From: BJGO01 sp964640655
Lineage (GTDB): Bacteria; Bacteroidota; Bacteroidia; Chitinophagales; UBA10324
Direction: 5' to 3'
NCBI GenBank assembly: GCA_964640655.1
Contig: CAZXFT010000012.1
Coordinates: 38,554 to 102,553 of the forward strand
DNA length: 64,000 nt
Below are positions 27,018 through 36,174 of this stretch, piece by piece. Below the pieces are notes generated by a model. The model saw only the letters and a list, made by a program, of their open reading frames with translations. It did no database searches and was not told where the DNA came from. Numbering within the stretch: position 1 is the stretch's first letter; each line of letters starts with the position of its first letter. Both the position numbers and the translations under genes were made by a program.

Positions 27018-28883
27018 TTACTTTGTTATGAAGTTAAAATTAGTGAACGGTATTGACTTGGATTCTAATTTAGTTTGTAAATCAGACATAATATTCTCTT
27101 TATCATCTTTGTCAAGGTCTTTATCTGTTAATGTGAGTACCACATTTATACATCTTACAATACCTTCATTTGGTAAAACGCTATTCATTACACCCTTCTC
27201 AACTAATACTTGTTTCACTTTGTTTCCTAATTCGTATCTTACAAATGCTCTGATATCTTCAAGTGTTATCACTCTATTTCGTGTTATGAGTGAATAACGA
27301 TAGGCGTTTAAAGATTCATCAGGATTCAGCTCATTTCTGCCACCATATGAATTGGTCATCAACGTAATGTTATTACGTTGAATATCATTGCCGCTATACA
27401 GATCGAATTTTGAACCAGGTCTGATACTATTTGCTGTCTCTCCATTAGTTGTCCAATAATCAATGTATAGCATCTCTCCCTCCTGAAATGGGTTAACCAT
27501 GATATAAGTGGAGTCATTTAATTTACCTGTAGTGTTCTGAAGTATTCTTTGATCCAACTGTGAAATATCCTGATTCAGATTTCTAATGTTTCCAATAAGA
27601 AAGTCCTGACCTAATGCAGCAAATGATCCGCTCTCATCTCGTAATAATTCAAGAAGGTAATTAAGAAAATCAACAGCATTACGACTGTCAAATCGTTCAA
27701 TTCCACTCTTTCTGATGGTGTATGTACCCGGAATTGATTGTTCACTCTTCTTGAGAGGAGTTGAATGATATTTATTACCCTCTACATTACTGATTGATTT
27801 GGTATTGAAATAAAAACCCGAAGTACCGGAAAGTGGGACTATATTAATATTCAATGGTAATCTATATCGAAGTTGTATATTTTGTTTGTTTACAACCGGA
27901 AAACAATTTAGAGAAACAAAGGTGTCTTCAAGAATTGTTTCTGAAAAAACTGGTGCCAGTTTAATTTTAACCCACAATAATTTCTCATTGAGTTGCTTGA
28001 GATCCTGAACAGAAAATACGTCTTCAAAATCCTTCGGGTAATATTTTAAGTCGTCAACAAAATCAATTTTTTGAGCTTGCTTGATGCCGGCTATGTGCAG
28101 GAACCTGTTATCGTAAGAGTCAGCAATTTCTGATAATACCGTATTGGCATCATTGTGTTCCAGCAGATCTTCTTCGGAATGGGTTGTGTGATGAGTGCTA
28201 TACCCCTGCTTCATCAATAACTCTTTATCATTCACGAACCACTTAGAAGTAATAAGCGCTTTATATAAGGTGTGTTTAGCAGGTTGATTTCTCCAATCGA
28301 AGTAGAACGTAAAATCTTGTAAGGATTGAATGCGATAGTTCAGCTTTATGCCAAGCCATATTTCACCGCTGGATAGTTTGGAATGTTCATCTGATTTTAA
28401 AAAAAACTCACGGGTGTTATTTTCATTAAAGCTAAAAATTTGTGTACCCGTAGCAGAAAATTTTATTTCAGCATCAAATATTTTTTGCTGAATCAATGGA
28501 ACAAAAAATAAGTCCAATGTGGTATCAAGAGGCCCATTGACTTTAGAAGCTGTTTTTTTCTGAGTATAGAATTGATGACTTTCATTGATTTCGCATACAG
28601 GCTCAACAGGCTTAGCATATAATATGGCATGTGACGGACGAGGCCCGGTATAAACATTGGGTGTTAAGAGTGATGCAAGCCTCTCTAAAATACGAACCTG
28701 CGATGAGTTAATTTCCTGATTGAGTTTGTATACTTCGGTTGAGAATGCTTCTATTAATAATTTAACTATCGGGTCAAAAGATTCAATATCAGTATCCGTA
28801 TAACCCCAATAAGCAGCCGCACTCTTAATAATCCTGCTCTTGATGTATTCCTTGCTTAATGTATTGGTTTGTTTTGTTGACAT
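27018..28883 (-). CDS. tssF: T6SS baseplate protein TssF
   Basis: A 621-residue baseplate wedge protein. The N-terminal block (YWGYTDTDIESFDPIVKLL, then ILERLASLLTPNVYTGPRPS) is the conserved TssF start found across T6SS types. Together with TssG and TssE it forms the wedge around the VgrG hub. A Pro/Ser-rich middle and a C-terminal region with EDIRAFVRYELG, similar to phage gp6-like wedge parts, complete it. It sits between tssE (2 bp) and the PAAR gene. Confidence 0.9.
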   Translation of the reverse strand: MSTKQTNTLSKEYIKSRIIKSAAAYWGYTDTDIESFDPIVKLLIEAFSTEVYKLNQEINSSQVRILERLASLLTPNVYTGPRPSHAILYAKPVEPVCEINESHQFYTQKKTASKVNGPLDTTLDLFFVPLIQQKIFDAEIKFSATGTQIFSFNENNTREFFLKSDEHSKLSSGEIWLGIKLNYRIQSLQDFTFYFDWRNQPAKHTLYKALITSKWFVNDKELLMKQGYSTHHTTHSEEDLLEHNDANTVLSEIADSYDNRFLHIAGIKQAQKIDFVDDLKYYPKDFEDVFSVQDLKQLNEKLLWVKIKLAPVFSETILEDTFVSLNCFPVVNKQNIQLRYRLPLNINIVPLSGTSGFYFNTKSISNVEGNKYHSTPLKKSEQSIPGTYTIRKSGIERFDSRNAVDFLNYLLELLRDESGSFAALGQDFLIGNIRNLNQDISQLDQRILQNTTGKLNDSTYIMVNPFQEGEMLYIDYWTTNGETANSIRPGSKFDLYSGNDIQRNNITLMTNSYGGRNELNPDESLNAYRYSLITRNRVITLEDIRAFVRYELGNKVKQVLVEKGVMNSVLPNEGIVRCINVVLTLTDKDLDKDDKENIMSDLQTKLESKSIPFTNFNFITK

Positions 28884-28885
28884 AA

Positions 28886-29326
28886 TTAATCAAATGAAAT
28901 CGGGCTGATGTAGAGTACTTGCTTAAAATGAAACGGCTCGCGTGTTTTAACAATATTAGCTTTTACATAAACCTCAAGTTTCTTTTTGATGTAGTGTAAA
29001 TCCTTGTGAGAAAATACTAATTCTTCCTGCTCAATTTTTATTTCTACTTCAACATCGTACAACCTAGTTTCGTATTTGCTAATGCTCGCGCGGGCATTTT
29101 TGGAAATTTTATCGAGCCAGATCATCTCATTGGGCACATATTGAAAATCCCAATCCCAAAGTTCTGTACCAAATTCAGGGTCATATCTACATTCATCATA
29201 CTTAGTAGTGAGCAGAAGGAATAAATTCTGAGCAATAGATTCATGAAATGAACAGGTTTCTGATTCTCTTTTCTGCATCAGAGCCTTAAAATTAATAGGC
29301 ATCTTATAATTCTGTCCGGTTAACAT
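28886..29326 (-). CDS. tssE: T6SS baseplate protein TssE (gp25-like)
   Basis: A 146-residue homologue of phage T4 gp25, the wedge component that nucleates sheath polymerisation. Recognised from HESIAQNLFLLLTTKYDECR (24-43), followed by YDPEFGTELWDWD and a C-terminal strand region of the gp25 fold. It is coupled to vgrG upstream (4 bp) and tssF downstream. Confidence 0.9.
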   Translation of the reverse strand: MLTGQNYKMPINFKALMQKRESETCSFHESIAQNLFLLLTTKYDECRYDPEFGTELWDWDFQYVPNEMIWLDKISKNARASISKYETRLYDVEVEIKIEQEELVFSHKDLHYIKKKLEVYVKANIVKTREPFHFKQVLYISPISFD

Positions 29327-29330
29327 GACA

Positions 29331-31202
29331 TTAATTAAGCATAATCATTCCAGCTTTTACAGTTGCCATTGCACCAGCCGTTAAATCAATTTTAGCTCCG
29401 GCAGTAGTTTTAGCCTGAATGCCTGCTGTTATTTCATAATTAGTTCCGGCAGTGAATTTTGTATCTGCACCACTCTGAACTTCAAAATTTGCACCAGCTG
29501 TATTTTTAATATTGGTTCCTGCTTGCAATGAATACTCCTGGCCTGTAGTAATTTCAAGTTTTTGATTGCAATTAAACTTATGATTATTTGTAGTTGACTC
29601 AATTTTATCTTGCGCATCAATTTTCATTTCCTTGCATTTGAAAATTAACTTTTCAGAATCCATGGTAATATCTTTATCCGACTTAATTAAAATATTGCCT
29701 CCATCTTCTAGTGTCAGAGTAATCTCTGTTTTCTTATCCTTATTGTATAGTGATATGGTTTCTTTTCCTCCTTCATCATTAAACAGAATTACATTGCCGC
29801 TTTGTGTGTGAATAGCTTTCATGTAATTGTCATTATTGTGCCATTCCGACTTGTCTTTACCGTTATGCATAGAACCAATCACATATGGCAAATCGGGGTT
29901 GCCATTTTCAAAACCCACTAGTACTTCTTCATCTATCTCAGGTAAAAAATAAATTCCTTTGTTACCTCCGGCATTCGGCATTGAAATCCTCACCCAAGGA
30001 GAGTTTGAGGAATTATCATGCCACATCAACCTGACTTTTATCCTGCCAAGCTTTTCAGGATCGTTATTATCAATAACTACAGCGGGTTGTTCCATTGCAG
30101 TTGGGTAATGAATAGTATCATAAATAGCTGCTGGCACTTTCATCTCCTTGGGTATACCCTGAATAGCATTTTGATAGTTTCCCAAACCATCAGATGTGTG
30201 TGAAATCTTTACTATACGGAAATGTCCGGCATCATTTGAATTATCTCCAACAACATTATTTAGTGAAACTGTAACAATACTGCCCAATTTTAAATGTGAT
30301 AATACAGTGTCTGCGTGTAAAGAAAGGAATGATGAGGCCTGTGTGTTTGCTCTTGACTCAATTTCTTTATCTAACTCCTGTTTTGTTTTAACAAAACGAT
30401 GAGAGTTTGTGCGTGTTTTATTTACAAAAAGTTGGTTAGACCTCGTATTGGCATGTGCACTCAGGGGGTCTGCACCTGCAATGGTAGATGGACTGCTCGA
30501 CATGATTACTTCTTTATTGAAATAATCATAAGAATAAACATCATGCTTCATATCATTAAGGTTGAGTGAAAGCAGAATGTTATTACTATCCCTTAAATAG
30601 TCTATAGGGACAGGTTCCTCATCAATGGGATCTCCGAAAATTATTTTGGATCCATTATAATAAAACCATTCTCCGTATTCGGCAGCCAGACGTCTTATAT
30701 AATCAATATCATGTTCTAAATACTGAGTAGAATATAAAATCTCATCAGTAAATTTTGGATTGACTGTTCGGGAAATATTTGATGGAATAGCATCTAACAC
30801 TTTGTTAACAGTATCTTTTAGCCTACCTTGTAAAAAAGATTGCTGATTATGCCCGTTTCTCAAATAAATCATTGGACAAAAACCACTAAATACAAGGTCG
30901 CTCAAAAAGCCACCGGTGTTAGCGAGTTTCACACTGGTAACGATACCAGTAAAATTATTTTCTATGACCGGCTCGGATGTCCCTTCGGCAGGTCTGTTCT
31001 TGAAATTAATCAATACAGAGCGGCCTAAATATTTTTTTGACTCATTTAAAACAAACGAGGAGCCACTCTCAATGACATCCATTGGGAAATAGATTTCAAA
31101 TGTGCTCATCTCGTTCACACATTGATTAATATATACTCGTGAAAAAGGACTAATAGATTTATTGCCCTCTAAAGTAATGGTAACATCAATCTGGCTGGAC
31201 AT
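29331..31202 (-). CDS. vgrG: T6SS spike protein VgrG (TssI)
   Basis: A 623-residue spike protein. The gp27-like N-terminal half (1-about 370) includes YLEHDIDYIRRLAAEYGEWFYY. An OB-fold region follows (GRIKVRLMWHDNSSNSPWVRI and a GFENGNPDLPYVIGS block), then a gp5-like beta-helix stalk. The last 90 residues are near-perfect short repeats of the type TAGTNYEITAGIQAKTTAG, forming the needle. No extra toxin domain is present. It is the first gene after a hairpin that separates it from hcp, so its dose may be set by readthrough. Confidence 0.95.
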   Translation of the reverse strand: MSSQIDVTITLEGNKSISPFSRVYINQCVNEMSTFEIYFPMDVIESGSSFVLNESKKYLGRSVLINFKNRPAEGTSEPVIENNFTGIVTSVKLANTGGFLSDLVFSGFCPMIYLRNGHNQQSFLQGRLKDTVNKVLDAIPSNISRTVNPKFTDEILYSTQYLEHDIDYIRRLAAEYGEWFYYNGSKIIFGDPIDEEPVPIDYLRDSNNILLSLNLNDMKHDVYSYDYFNKEVIMSSSPSTIAGADPLSAHANTRSNQLFVNKTRTNSHRFVKTKQELDKEIESRANTQASSFLSLHADTVLSHLKLGSIVTVSLNNVVGDNSNDAGHFRIVKISHTSDGLGNYQNAIQGIPKEMKVPAAIYDTIHYPTAMEQPAVVIDNNDPEKLGRIKVRLMWHDNSSNSPWVRISMPNAGGNKGIYFLPEIDEEVLVGFENGNPDLPYVIGSMHNGKDKSEWHNNDNYMKAIHTQSGNVILFNDEGGKETISLYNKDKKTEITLTLEDGGNILIKSDKDITMDSEKLIFKCKEMKIDAQDKIESTTNNHKFNCNQKLEITTGQEYSLQAGTNIKNTAGANFEVQSGADTKFTAGTNYEITAGIQAKTTAGAKIDLTAGAMATVKAGMIMLN

Positions 31203-31214
31203 AATAAAAAGAGT

Positions 31215-31260
31215 AAAAAAACCACAGAAGGTTTGAATAAATTCAGCCTGCTGTGGTTTT
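31215..31260 (-). terminator. intrinsic terminator/attenuator between hcp and vgrG
   Basis: AACCACAG and CTGTGGTT (31220-31227 and 31251-31258) pair around a 23-base loop. On the minus strand the stem is followed by a T-rich run. It lies 41 bp past the hcp stop and 13 bp before the vgrG start. The long loop suggests partial termination, leaving hcp far more abundant than the spike genes. Confidence 0.65.
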
Positions 31261-31298
31261 CAGTTTAGTTAATGAACTTTCTTAAAAGCTAATCCCGA

Positions 31299-31694
31299 TT
31301 AGGATTTGGGCCAGTCGTTAACGTGCTTAGCGTTACCGATGGTAAGTGTTTGAGCAGAGATGGTAATGTTATATACCATTGAATCGCCGCCAAATTGAGA
31401 AAATGCTTCGGAATAGCCGATGATATATGCATTCTCAAAAGTAATTTCCTTCAATTTAGCATCCTCATCAGTCTTCTTCCAGACAATATTGCCACTAATC
31501 ATTTTGTGTGGACTGTTGATCATGGTTTCAAGAATTGAGGTGTCTGAAGTGGATTCAATTGTAATATCTACAGTTCCACCGTAGTTGCCTGATGATGGTC
31601 TTCCTTTGAAGTCAACATCACGACGGAAAGCATAGGAGCAAGACATTACGTCGTAAGGTTTGCCTCCGATTGTTAATAAGCCTTTAAATGACAT
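31299..31694 (-). CDS. hcp: T6SS inner-tube protein Hcp (TssD)
   Basis: A 131-residue Hcp-like protein of the Bacteroidota TssD type, forming the hexameric-ring tube that the sheath propels. Characteristic sequences are MSFKGLLTIGGKPYDVMSCS at the N-terminus, a GRPSSGNYGGTVDITIEST strand-loop and the SMVYNITISAQTLTIGN C-terminal strand. It follows tssC by 47 bp and is followed by a hairpin, so it is the last gene of the tssB-tssC-hcp unit. Confidence 0.93.
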   Translation of the reverse strand: MSFKGLLTIGGKPYDVMSCSYAFRRDVDFKGRPSSGNYGGTVDITIESTSDTSILETMINSPHKMISGNIVWKKTDEDAKLKEITFENAYIIGYSEAFSQFGGDSMVYNITISAQTLTIGNAKHVNDWPKS

Positions 31695-31741
31695 AGTTTA
31701 AAATTGGGTTTTTATTGTTTAAAAAAAATGTTAATAATTAA

Positions 31742-33121
31742 TTATTGTTGAGCGTACTCACTTGCCCAGGTAGTTTCAGCATCTTCACCTTTCTGACCAT
31801 CGAGGCGAACAATGAAACTTTTAGCCGGGAAGTAAGGAACGATATGAATATCAAGATTGATTTTATCCTTGATGTTTTCATCGCGTTCGAATTTCATGAT
31901 TTTGAAACTTTCAATGAGTTTGCTGGGACCTTGTATTGTGTCAAGGAATTTTACGATCTGTGATCTTAGATCCTTTTCAGTTAAAGATGTCCAGTTTTCA
32001 AAAGCACGACGGTTTAAAAAATCGATTAGTACTTTGGTTATATAATCAAATACTCGAACAACGGAGTAAGTTTGTAATCCGAGGTTATCGCCATTGAAAA
32101 GTGTCTTGGCAGAGAAAGCCATTACTTTTCCATATTCGTTAACCATTGGCACTAAACCAATTTTGTCCAAGTTTGAGATGTCGCTTTTTTTCATATTGAA
32201 TTTAACACCATCAACTTCATTCAGAGAACCATGTTTTTTACCGGCTGTAACCTGCGACATTAATGTAGTGTACATCTTACCTGCCAACGCCGCTGATCCA
32301 CCTACCATCACGTCTTCTTCTTCACCTACTTCTTCGTTTTTGCCACGACCTACCAGATAATTACAAGTCATAATTACGTTAGACTTGTATGCATCAGCAC
32401 TAGTATGATTTGCTGCTTCAAAAAGATCAACAACTTCATCAACAGAATCCAGATTTCTGAAATCGGTGCAAAGCATCACTTTATTGTCGTAAGCAATTTT
32501 TCCCCATTTATCTATCACCTTGTTTGAACCCAGATAACCCGGTATCACCATCAGCGAGTAGTTGTCTTTTAAGTCCAGACGATCGTAGTTCTGTTTAAGT
32601 TCTTCAGCTACTGCATCAATAAAGCGCGGATTGTCTAAATCCTGAAGTTGCTCCATTTCTGCATTTAAAATGGTAACGTTTTTTAACTTATCAGATTCTG
32701 TGTTCTTGTAAAACAAAGCCAAACTTCTGTATGACTCTTCTAATGATCGAGTATTATCTAGAGTCTTTTTTAAATTCTTTTTCAATGTTTTGGCGGCGGC
32801 ATCCGCTTTTTGCGAACACTCATCCACCATATCAGAAATTGAGTTTGAGTTTGTTAAAAGAGAGTACCAAAGCATAAGCTTCTTTTTTAACTCTTCTCTG
32901 TCTTTCTTTTTATCAGCTTCTGTAAGGAATATTTTCTTTAATGCCTTACGTTCAGGGTTCAGATTTTTAGTGCCTTCTATGGTAGATTCAATAAAATCGA
33001 AGCCGCCAACCTTTGCTAATTTGCTAATACCCTGAGAAAGTACTTCTGCAGGAGATTCTAAACGTTCGAAAGCCTGTTCACGTGCCGGTGCTGCACCGCC
33101 TACTTGTTCTAATTCACTCAT
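31742..33121 (-). CDS. tssC: T6SS sheath large subunit TssC
   Basis: A 459-residue contractile-sheath protein of the Bacteroidota TssC type (DUF5458-like). It has the expected long helical N-terminal region (FDFIESTIEGTKNLNPERKA) and the central YSLMVIPGYLGSNKVIDKWG block. Conserved C-terminal elements are DYITKVLIDFLNRRAFENWT and the IKDKINLDIHIVPYFPAKSF strand region. It lies 23 bp after tssB and would pair with it as a heterodimer in the sheath recycled by ClpV. Confidence 0.93.
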   Translation of the reverse strand: MSELEQVGGAAPAREQAFERLESPAEVLSQGISKLAKVGGFDFIESTIEGTKNLNPERKALKKIFLTEADKKKDREELKKKLMLWYSLLTNSNSISDMVDECSQKADAAAKTLKKNLKKTLDNTRSLEESYRSLALFYKNTESDKLKNVTILNAEMEQLQDLDNPRFIDAVAEELKQNYDRLDLKDNYSLMVIPGYLGSNKVIDKWGKIAYDNKVMLCTDFRNLDSVDEVVDLFEAANHTSADAYKSNVIMTCNYLVGRGKNEEVGEEEDVMVGGSAALAGKMYTTLMSQVTAGKKHGSLNEVDGVKFNMKKSDISNLDKIGLVPMVNEYGKVMAFSAKTLFNGDNLGLQTYSVVRVFDYITKVLIDFLNRRAFENWTSLTEKDLRSQIVKFLDTIQGPSKLIESFKIMKFERDENIKDKINLDIHIVPYFPAKSFIVRLDGQKGEDAETTWASEYAQQ

Positions 33122-33144
33122 TTTTTATTTTACTTTTTAGGTGA

Positions 33145-33600
33145 TTATTTAGTGTGGTCTTCTAGTTCCTGAATTAATGATTTCAGTGAATCGATAAATG
33201 CATTTTTTGTTTCAGGATTTTCGGCAACTGATTTGAGTAACTTGTTGGTCTTCAATTGCTTGATGATGTTTTGATATTGATCCTGTTGCAATTGTTGGTC
33301 TTTTAAAAATTTACTGTTTTCAGTTATATTCTTTGCATTGAAGTCACCAAGATTTTTGAATTTTAAATTCTCCTGAACCGAACTTCCATCAGCAGTTTCA
33401 AAGTCAATATCAACAGACGGTTTAAAATGATCAAACACTTCATCTACTGTTTTCAAATCATAAACAGCTTCAGGTTTTATTGGTGCGTCAGCAGTTAATT
33501 TCTGAATGAACATGGTTCTGTTCATCGGGATGTCGGAAATAGCTTCGGAGGTATCTTTTTTTACCTCATTGCCACCTACACCAAAGTTGTACATACTCAT
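33145..33600 (-). CDS. tssB: T6SS sheath small subunit TssB
   Basis: A 151-residue sheath protein. It begins with a Gly-rich tail (MSMYNFGVGGNEVKK), then ADAPIKPEAVYDLKTVDEVF and HFKPSVDIDFETADG, and ends in two helices. This is the Bacteroidota version of TssB/VipA. It has its own promoter, making tssB-tssC-hcp a unit that can be expressed more strongly than the rest of the machine. Confidence 0.9.
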   Translation of the reverse strand: MSMYNFGVGGNEVKKDTSEAISDIPMNRTMFIQKLTADAPIKPEAVYDLKTVDEVFDHFKPSVDIDFETADGSSVQENLKFKNLGDFNAKNITENSKFLKDQQLQQDQYQNIIKQLKTNKLLKSVAENPETKNAFIDSLKSLIQELEDHTK

Positions 33601-33626
33601 AGGTTTTTCAATTTTTTAATTTAAGT

Positions 33627-33657
33627 CAAATGTAACGGTATAGAAGTTATTAAACAA
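33627..33657 (-). promoter_or_regulatory. internal promoter for tssB-tssC-hcp
   Basis: On the minus strand TTG (33655-33657), 20 bp, then TACATTTG (33627-33634), a perfect TAnnTTTG box with good spacing. It lies in the 75-bp gap between clpV and tssB, the largest gap without a hairpin in the cluster. The leader to the tssB ATG would be about 20 nt. Confidence 0.75.
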
Positions 33658-33675
33658 TACCCCTAAAAGGTTATT

Positions 33676-36162
33676 TTATTTAACAGTCCAGGTAATTTCT
33701 CCATTGTCACCCCCCACATCAATGGTATTGCCTTTTGCCACTTTTCCACCTATTAACATCTTTGATATTGGTCGTCGCAATTGGTTTCTGATGACTCCTG
33801 TTAATGGTCGTGCACCATAACGTGGCGTAAATCCCATCATTGCCAGCGCCTTCCTAGCATCCGCGGAGATGTTTAATGTAATTCCCATTTTGTCCAAAGT
33901 GGTTATTAAACTCTTCACATGTATGTCAAAAATTTTAACCACATTCTTTTCGCTGATTGGGGCAAATGGAATAATCTCGGTGAGACGTGCAAGAAACTCA
34001 GGTCTGAAATGCTTAGCCATTATTTCCAAAAGATCATTTGATTTTGGCAAAATGTCTTTGCTGAATTGTTCCACAATCCACTCCTGACCTATGTTTGAGG
34101 TAAAAATGATTATGGCGTTAGAAAAATCGCCTTCTTTACCAAGTCGGTCATGCATATGTCCCTCATCCAGTATCTGAAGGAAAATGTCGAATACAGAAGC
34201 ATGTGCTTTTTCAATTTCATCAAATAATACAACAGCATATGGCTGCTCTCTGATTTTGTTGACAAGCATACCTCCTTCTTCATAGCCAACATAGCCGGGA
34301 GGAGCACCATATAACAAAGCAGCTGAGTGTTCTTCTTTAAACTCAGACATATCGAAACGTATCATGGCCTTTTCGTCGTTAAAGAGGAACTCAGCTAAAG
34401 ATTTTGCAGCTTCTGTTTTACCGGTACCCGTTGGACCAAGGAAAAAGAATGAACCAATCGGTTGGCCGGCTTTATTTAATCCGCTTCGCGATTCGAGCAC
34501 TGCATCAGCTAATGATTTCAAGGCATGATCCTGGCCTACAACTCGCTTTTTCAGATAGTCGTCCATTGCCAACAGCTTCTCTTTTTCGGATGCCTGAATT
34601 TTTCCTAATGGAATTCCGGTTTTGTAAGAAATCACAGAGGCAATATCTGTTTTATCAATCGCATCTTTTTTAACCGCTGCTAATGCAATAAGCTTATCAA
34701 TATTTTTCATAAGGTAATCATGAAATTGCGCAGCAACTTCCATGGACTTTACATCGGTTTCATCATCAATTTGCCCAAATAAAACTGGGCTGATGGTATT
34801 CTTAAATGTCTTATACAACCATTGATATTCCTTGAATTTTTCTGTATCACTTAATTCACTGTTTGATGCCAATGTTTCAACCTGTTGCTTCACTTCTTTT
34901 AAATCTTTATCAGATGTTTCGTCCATCATCTTCATGGCTGCCATAGTACGGTCTAACAAATCGATTGCAGCATCAGGTAAGCGGCGGTCTTTGATGTAGC
35001 GTTTAGCCAGTTTAACACACTCCGGTAAAGCATCAGCATTTACTTTCAGGTTGTGATGTTTTTCATATGCAGGAAGAACTTTTGCCAGCATTTTAATAGT
35101 GGTGTCCATATCAGGTTCTTCAACACGTACTAATTCGAAGCGGCGGTTGAAGGCCTGTTCAGGTTCAATGATTTTTCTGTATTCATCATTTGTGGTTGCT
35201 CCAATTACTGTTATTTCACCACGCGCAAGTTCAGGCTTTAGCAAGTTAGCAGCTCCCCCACCCGCAGGACCTTTAGGATCGAGCAGCGTATGAACTTCGT
35301 CGATAAAAAGAATTGCTTTTTCAAATTGCTTGATCTCTTTAATGATATTCTTCAAGCGATCTTCTACTTCACCTTTATATGATGCACCGGCAATCAAGGC
35401 TCCCATATCCAATTCAAGAATAACTGCATTCTGAAGATTAGTAGGAACTTTTTGTTCAATAATTGCCAATGCAAAACCATCTACCAGCGCCGTTTTACCG
35501 ACACCAGGTTCACCGGTGAGTATGACGTTTGGTTTACTGCGACGGCCTAATATTTCAATCATCATTTTTACCTCTCTGTCGCGACCAATTATTGGATCTA
35601 ACTTACCTTCTTTAGCAATAGATGTTTTGTCCACGCAATATTTGAAGAGAGCACCCTGTGATGCAGAAGCAGCCGGTTTTCCATTTGATGAAGTATCGGC
35701 TGAAGCACCGGTTACTGCATTTTGAATGCTGACATCATTCAAGTATAGTTCAAGTATTTCTTTTTCCTTAACAGGAAAAGATTTTAACTGATCATTTGAA
35801 AATGCAATGTTTGGCTTGCAAACAGCAGTAAAAACACAAATAGGGTTAATCTCGTGTAATCCCAACTTGATACGTACATTGTCTGCTTCGTCGAAGATAG
35901 ACATAACTGTATCATCACCTCCGGGTGTTTCAACGGTTTTAGATGTCTTAGGACTATCTTCCATTCTTATTTCAGCCCAGTCGGCAATATAGTTGGCATC
36001 CTTTCCAATAGACTCCAGGAATTGTTTGAGACCTATGTCGCGATGCATTAAAGCTCGCAATAAATGTGCTGCAGAGAATTTTTCGTTATGGTATTCTTTA
36101 GCAAATGATTGTGCTATTTCTATGGCATGCTTGACGTTCTCGTTGAGGTTTATGGTATTCAT
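33676..36162 (-). CDS. clpV: T6SS sheath-recycling AAA+ ATPase ClpV (TssH)
   Basis: An 828-residue ClpB-class ATPase that unfolds contracted sheath for reuse. An N-terminal Clp repeat domain (1-150) is followed by AAA1 with Walker A GEPGVGKT (217-224) and Walker B AILFIDEVH (283-291). A shortened middle region (about 405-475) follows, then AAA2 with Walker A GPTGTGKT (576-583) and a typical FRPEFLARLTEI sensor region. The short middle domain fits ClpV better than disaggregase ClpB, as does its place between the ABC gene and the sheath genes. Confidence 0.92.
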   Translation of the reverse strand: MNTINLNENVKHAIEIAQSFAKEYHNEKFSAAHLLRALMHRDIGLKQFLESIGKDANYIADWAEIRMEDSPKTSKTVETPGGDDTVMSIFDEADNVRIKLGLHEINPICVFTAVCKPNIAFSNDQLKSFPVKEKEILELYLNDVSIQNAVTGASADTSSNGKPAASASQGALFKYCVDKTSIAKEGKLDPIIGRDREVKMMIEILGRRSKPNVILTGEPGVGKTALVDGFALAIIEQKVPTNLQNAVILELDMGALIAGASYKGEVEDRLKNIIKEIKQFEKAILFIDEVHTLLDPKGPAGGGAANLLKPELARGEITVIGATTNDEYRKIIEPEQAFNRRFELVRVEEPDMDTTIKMLAKVLPAYEKHHNLKVNADALPECVKLAKRYIKDRRLPDAAIDLLDRTMAAMKMMDETSDKDLKEVKQQVETLASNSELSDTEKFKEYQWLYKTFKNTISPVLFGQIDDETDVKSMEVAAQFHDYLMKNIDKLIALAAVKKDAIDKTDIASVISYKTGIPLGKIQASEKEKLLAMDDYLKKRVVGQDHALKSLADAVLESRSGLNKAGQPIGSFFFLGPTGTGKTEAAKSLAEFLFNDEKAMIRFDMSEFKEEHSAALLYGAPPGYVGYEEGGMLVNKIREQPYAVVLFDEIEKAHASVFDIFLQILDEGHMHDRLGKEGDFSNAIIIFTSNIGQEWIVEQFSKDILPKSNDLLEIMAKHFRPEFLARLTEIIPFAPISEKNVVKIFDIHVKSLITTLDKMGITLNISADARKALAMMGFTPRYGARPLTGVIRNQLRRPISKMLIGGKVAKGNTIDVGGDNGEITWTVK

Positions 36163-36174
36163 TGTTTAATTGAA

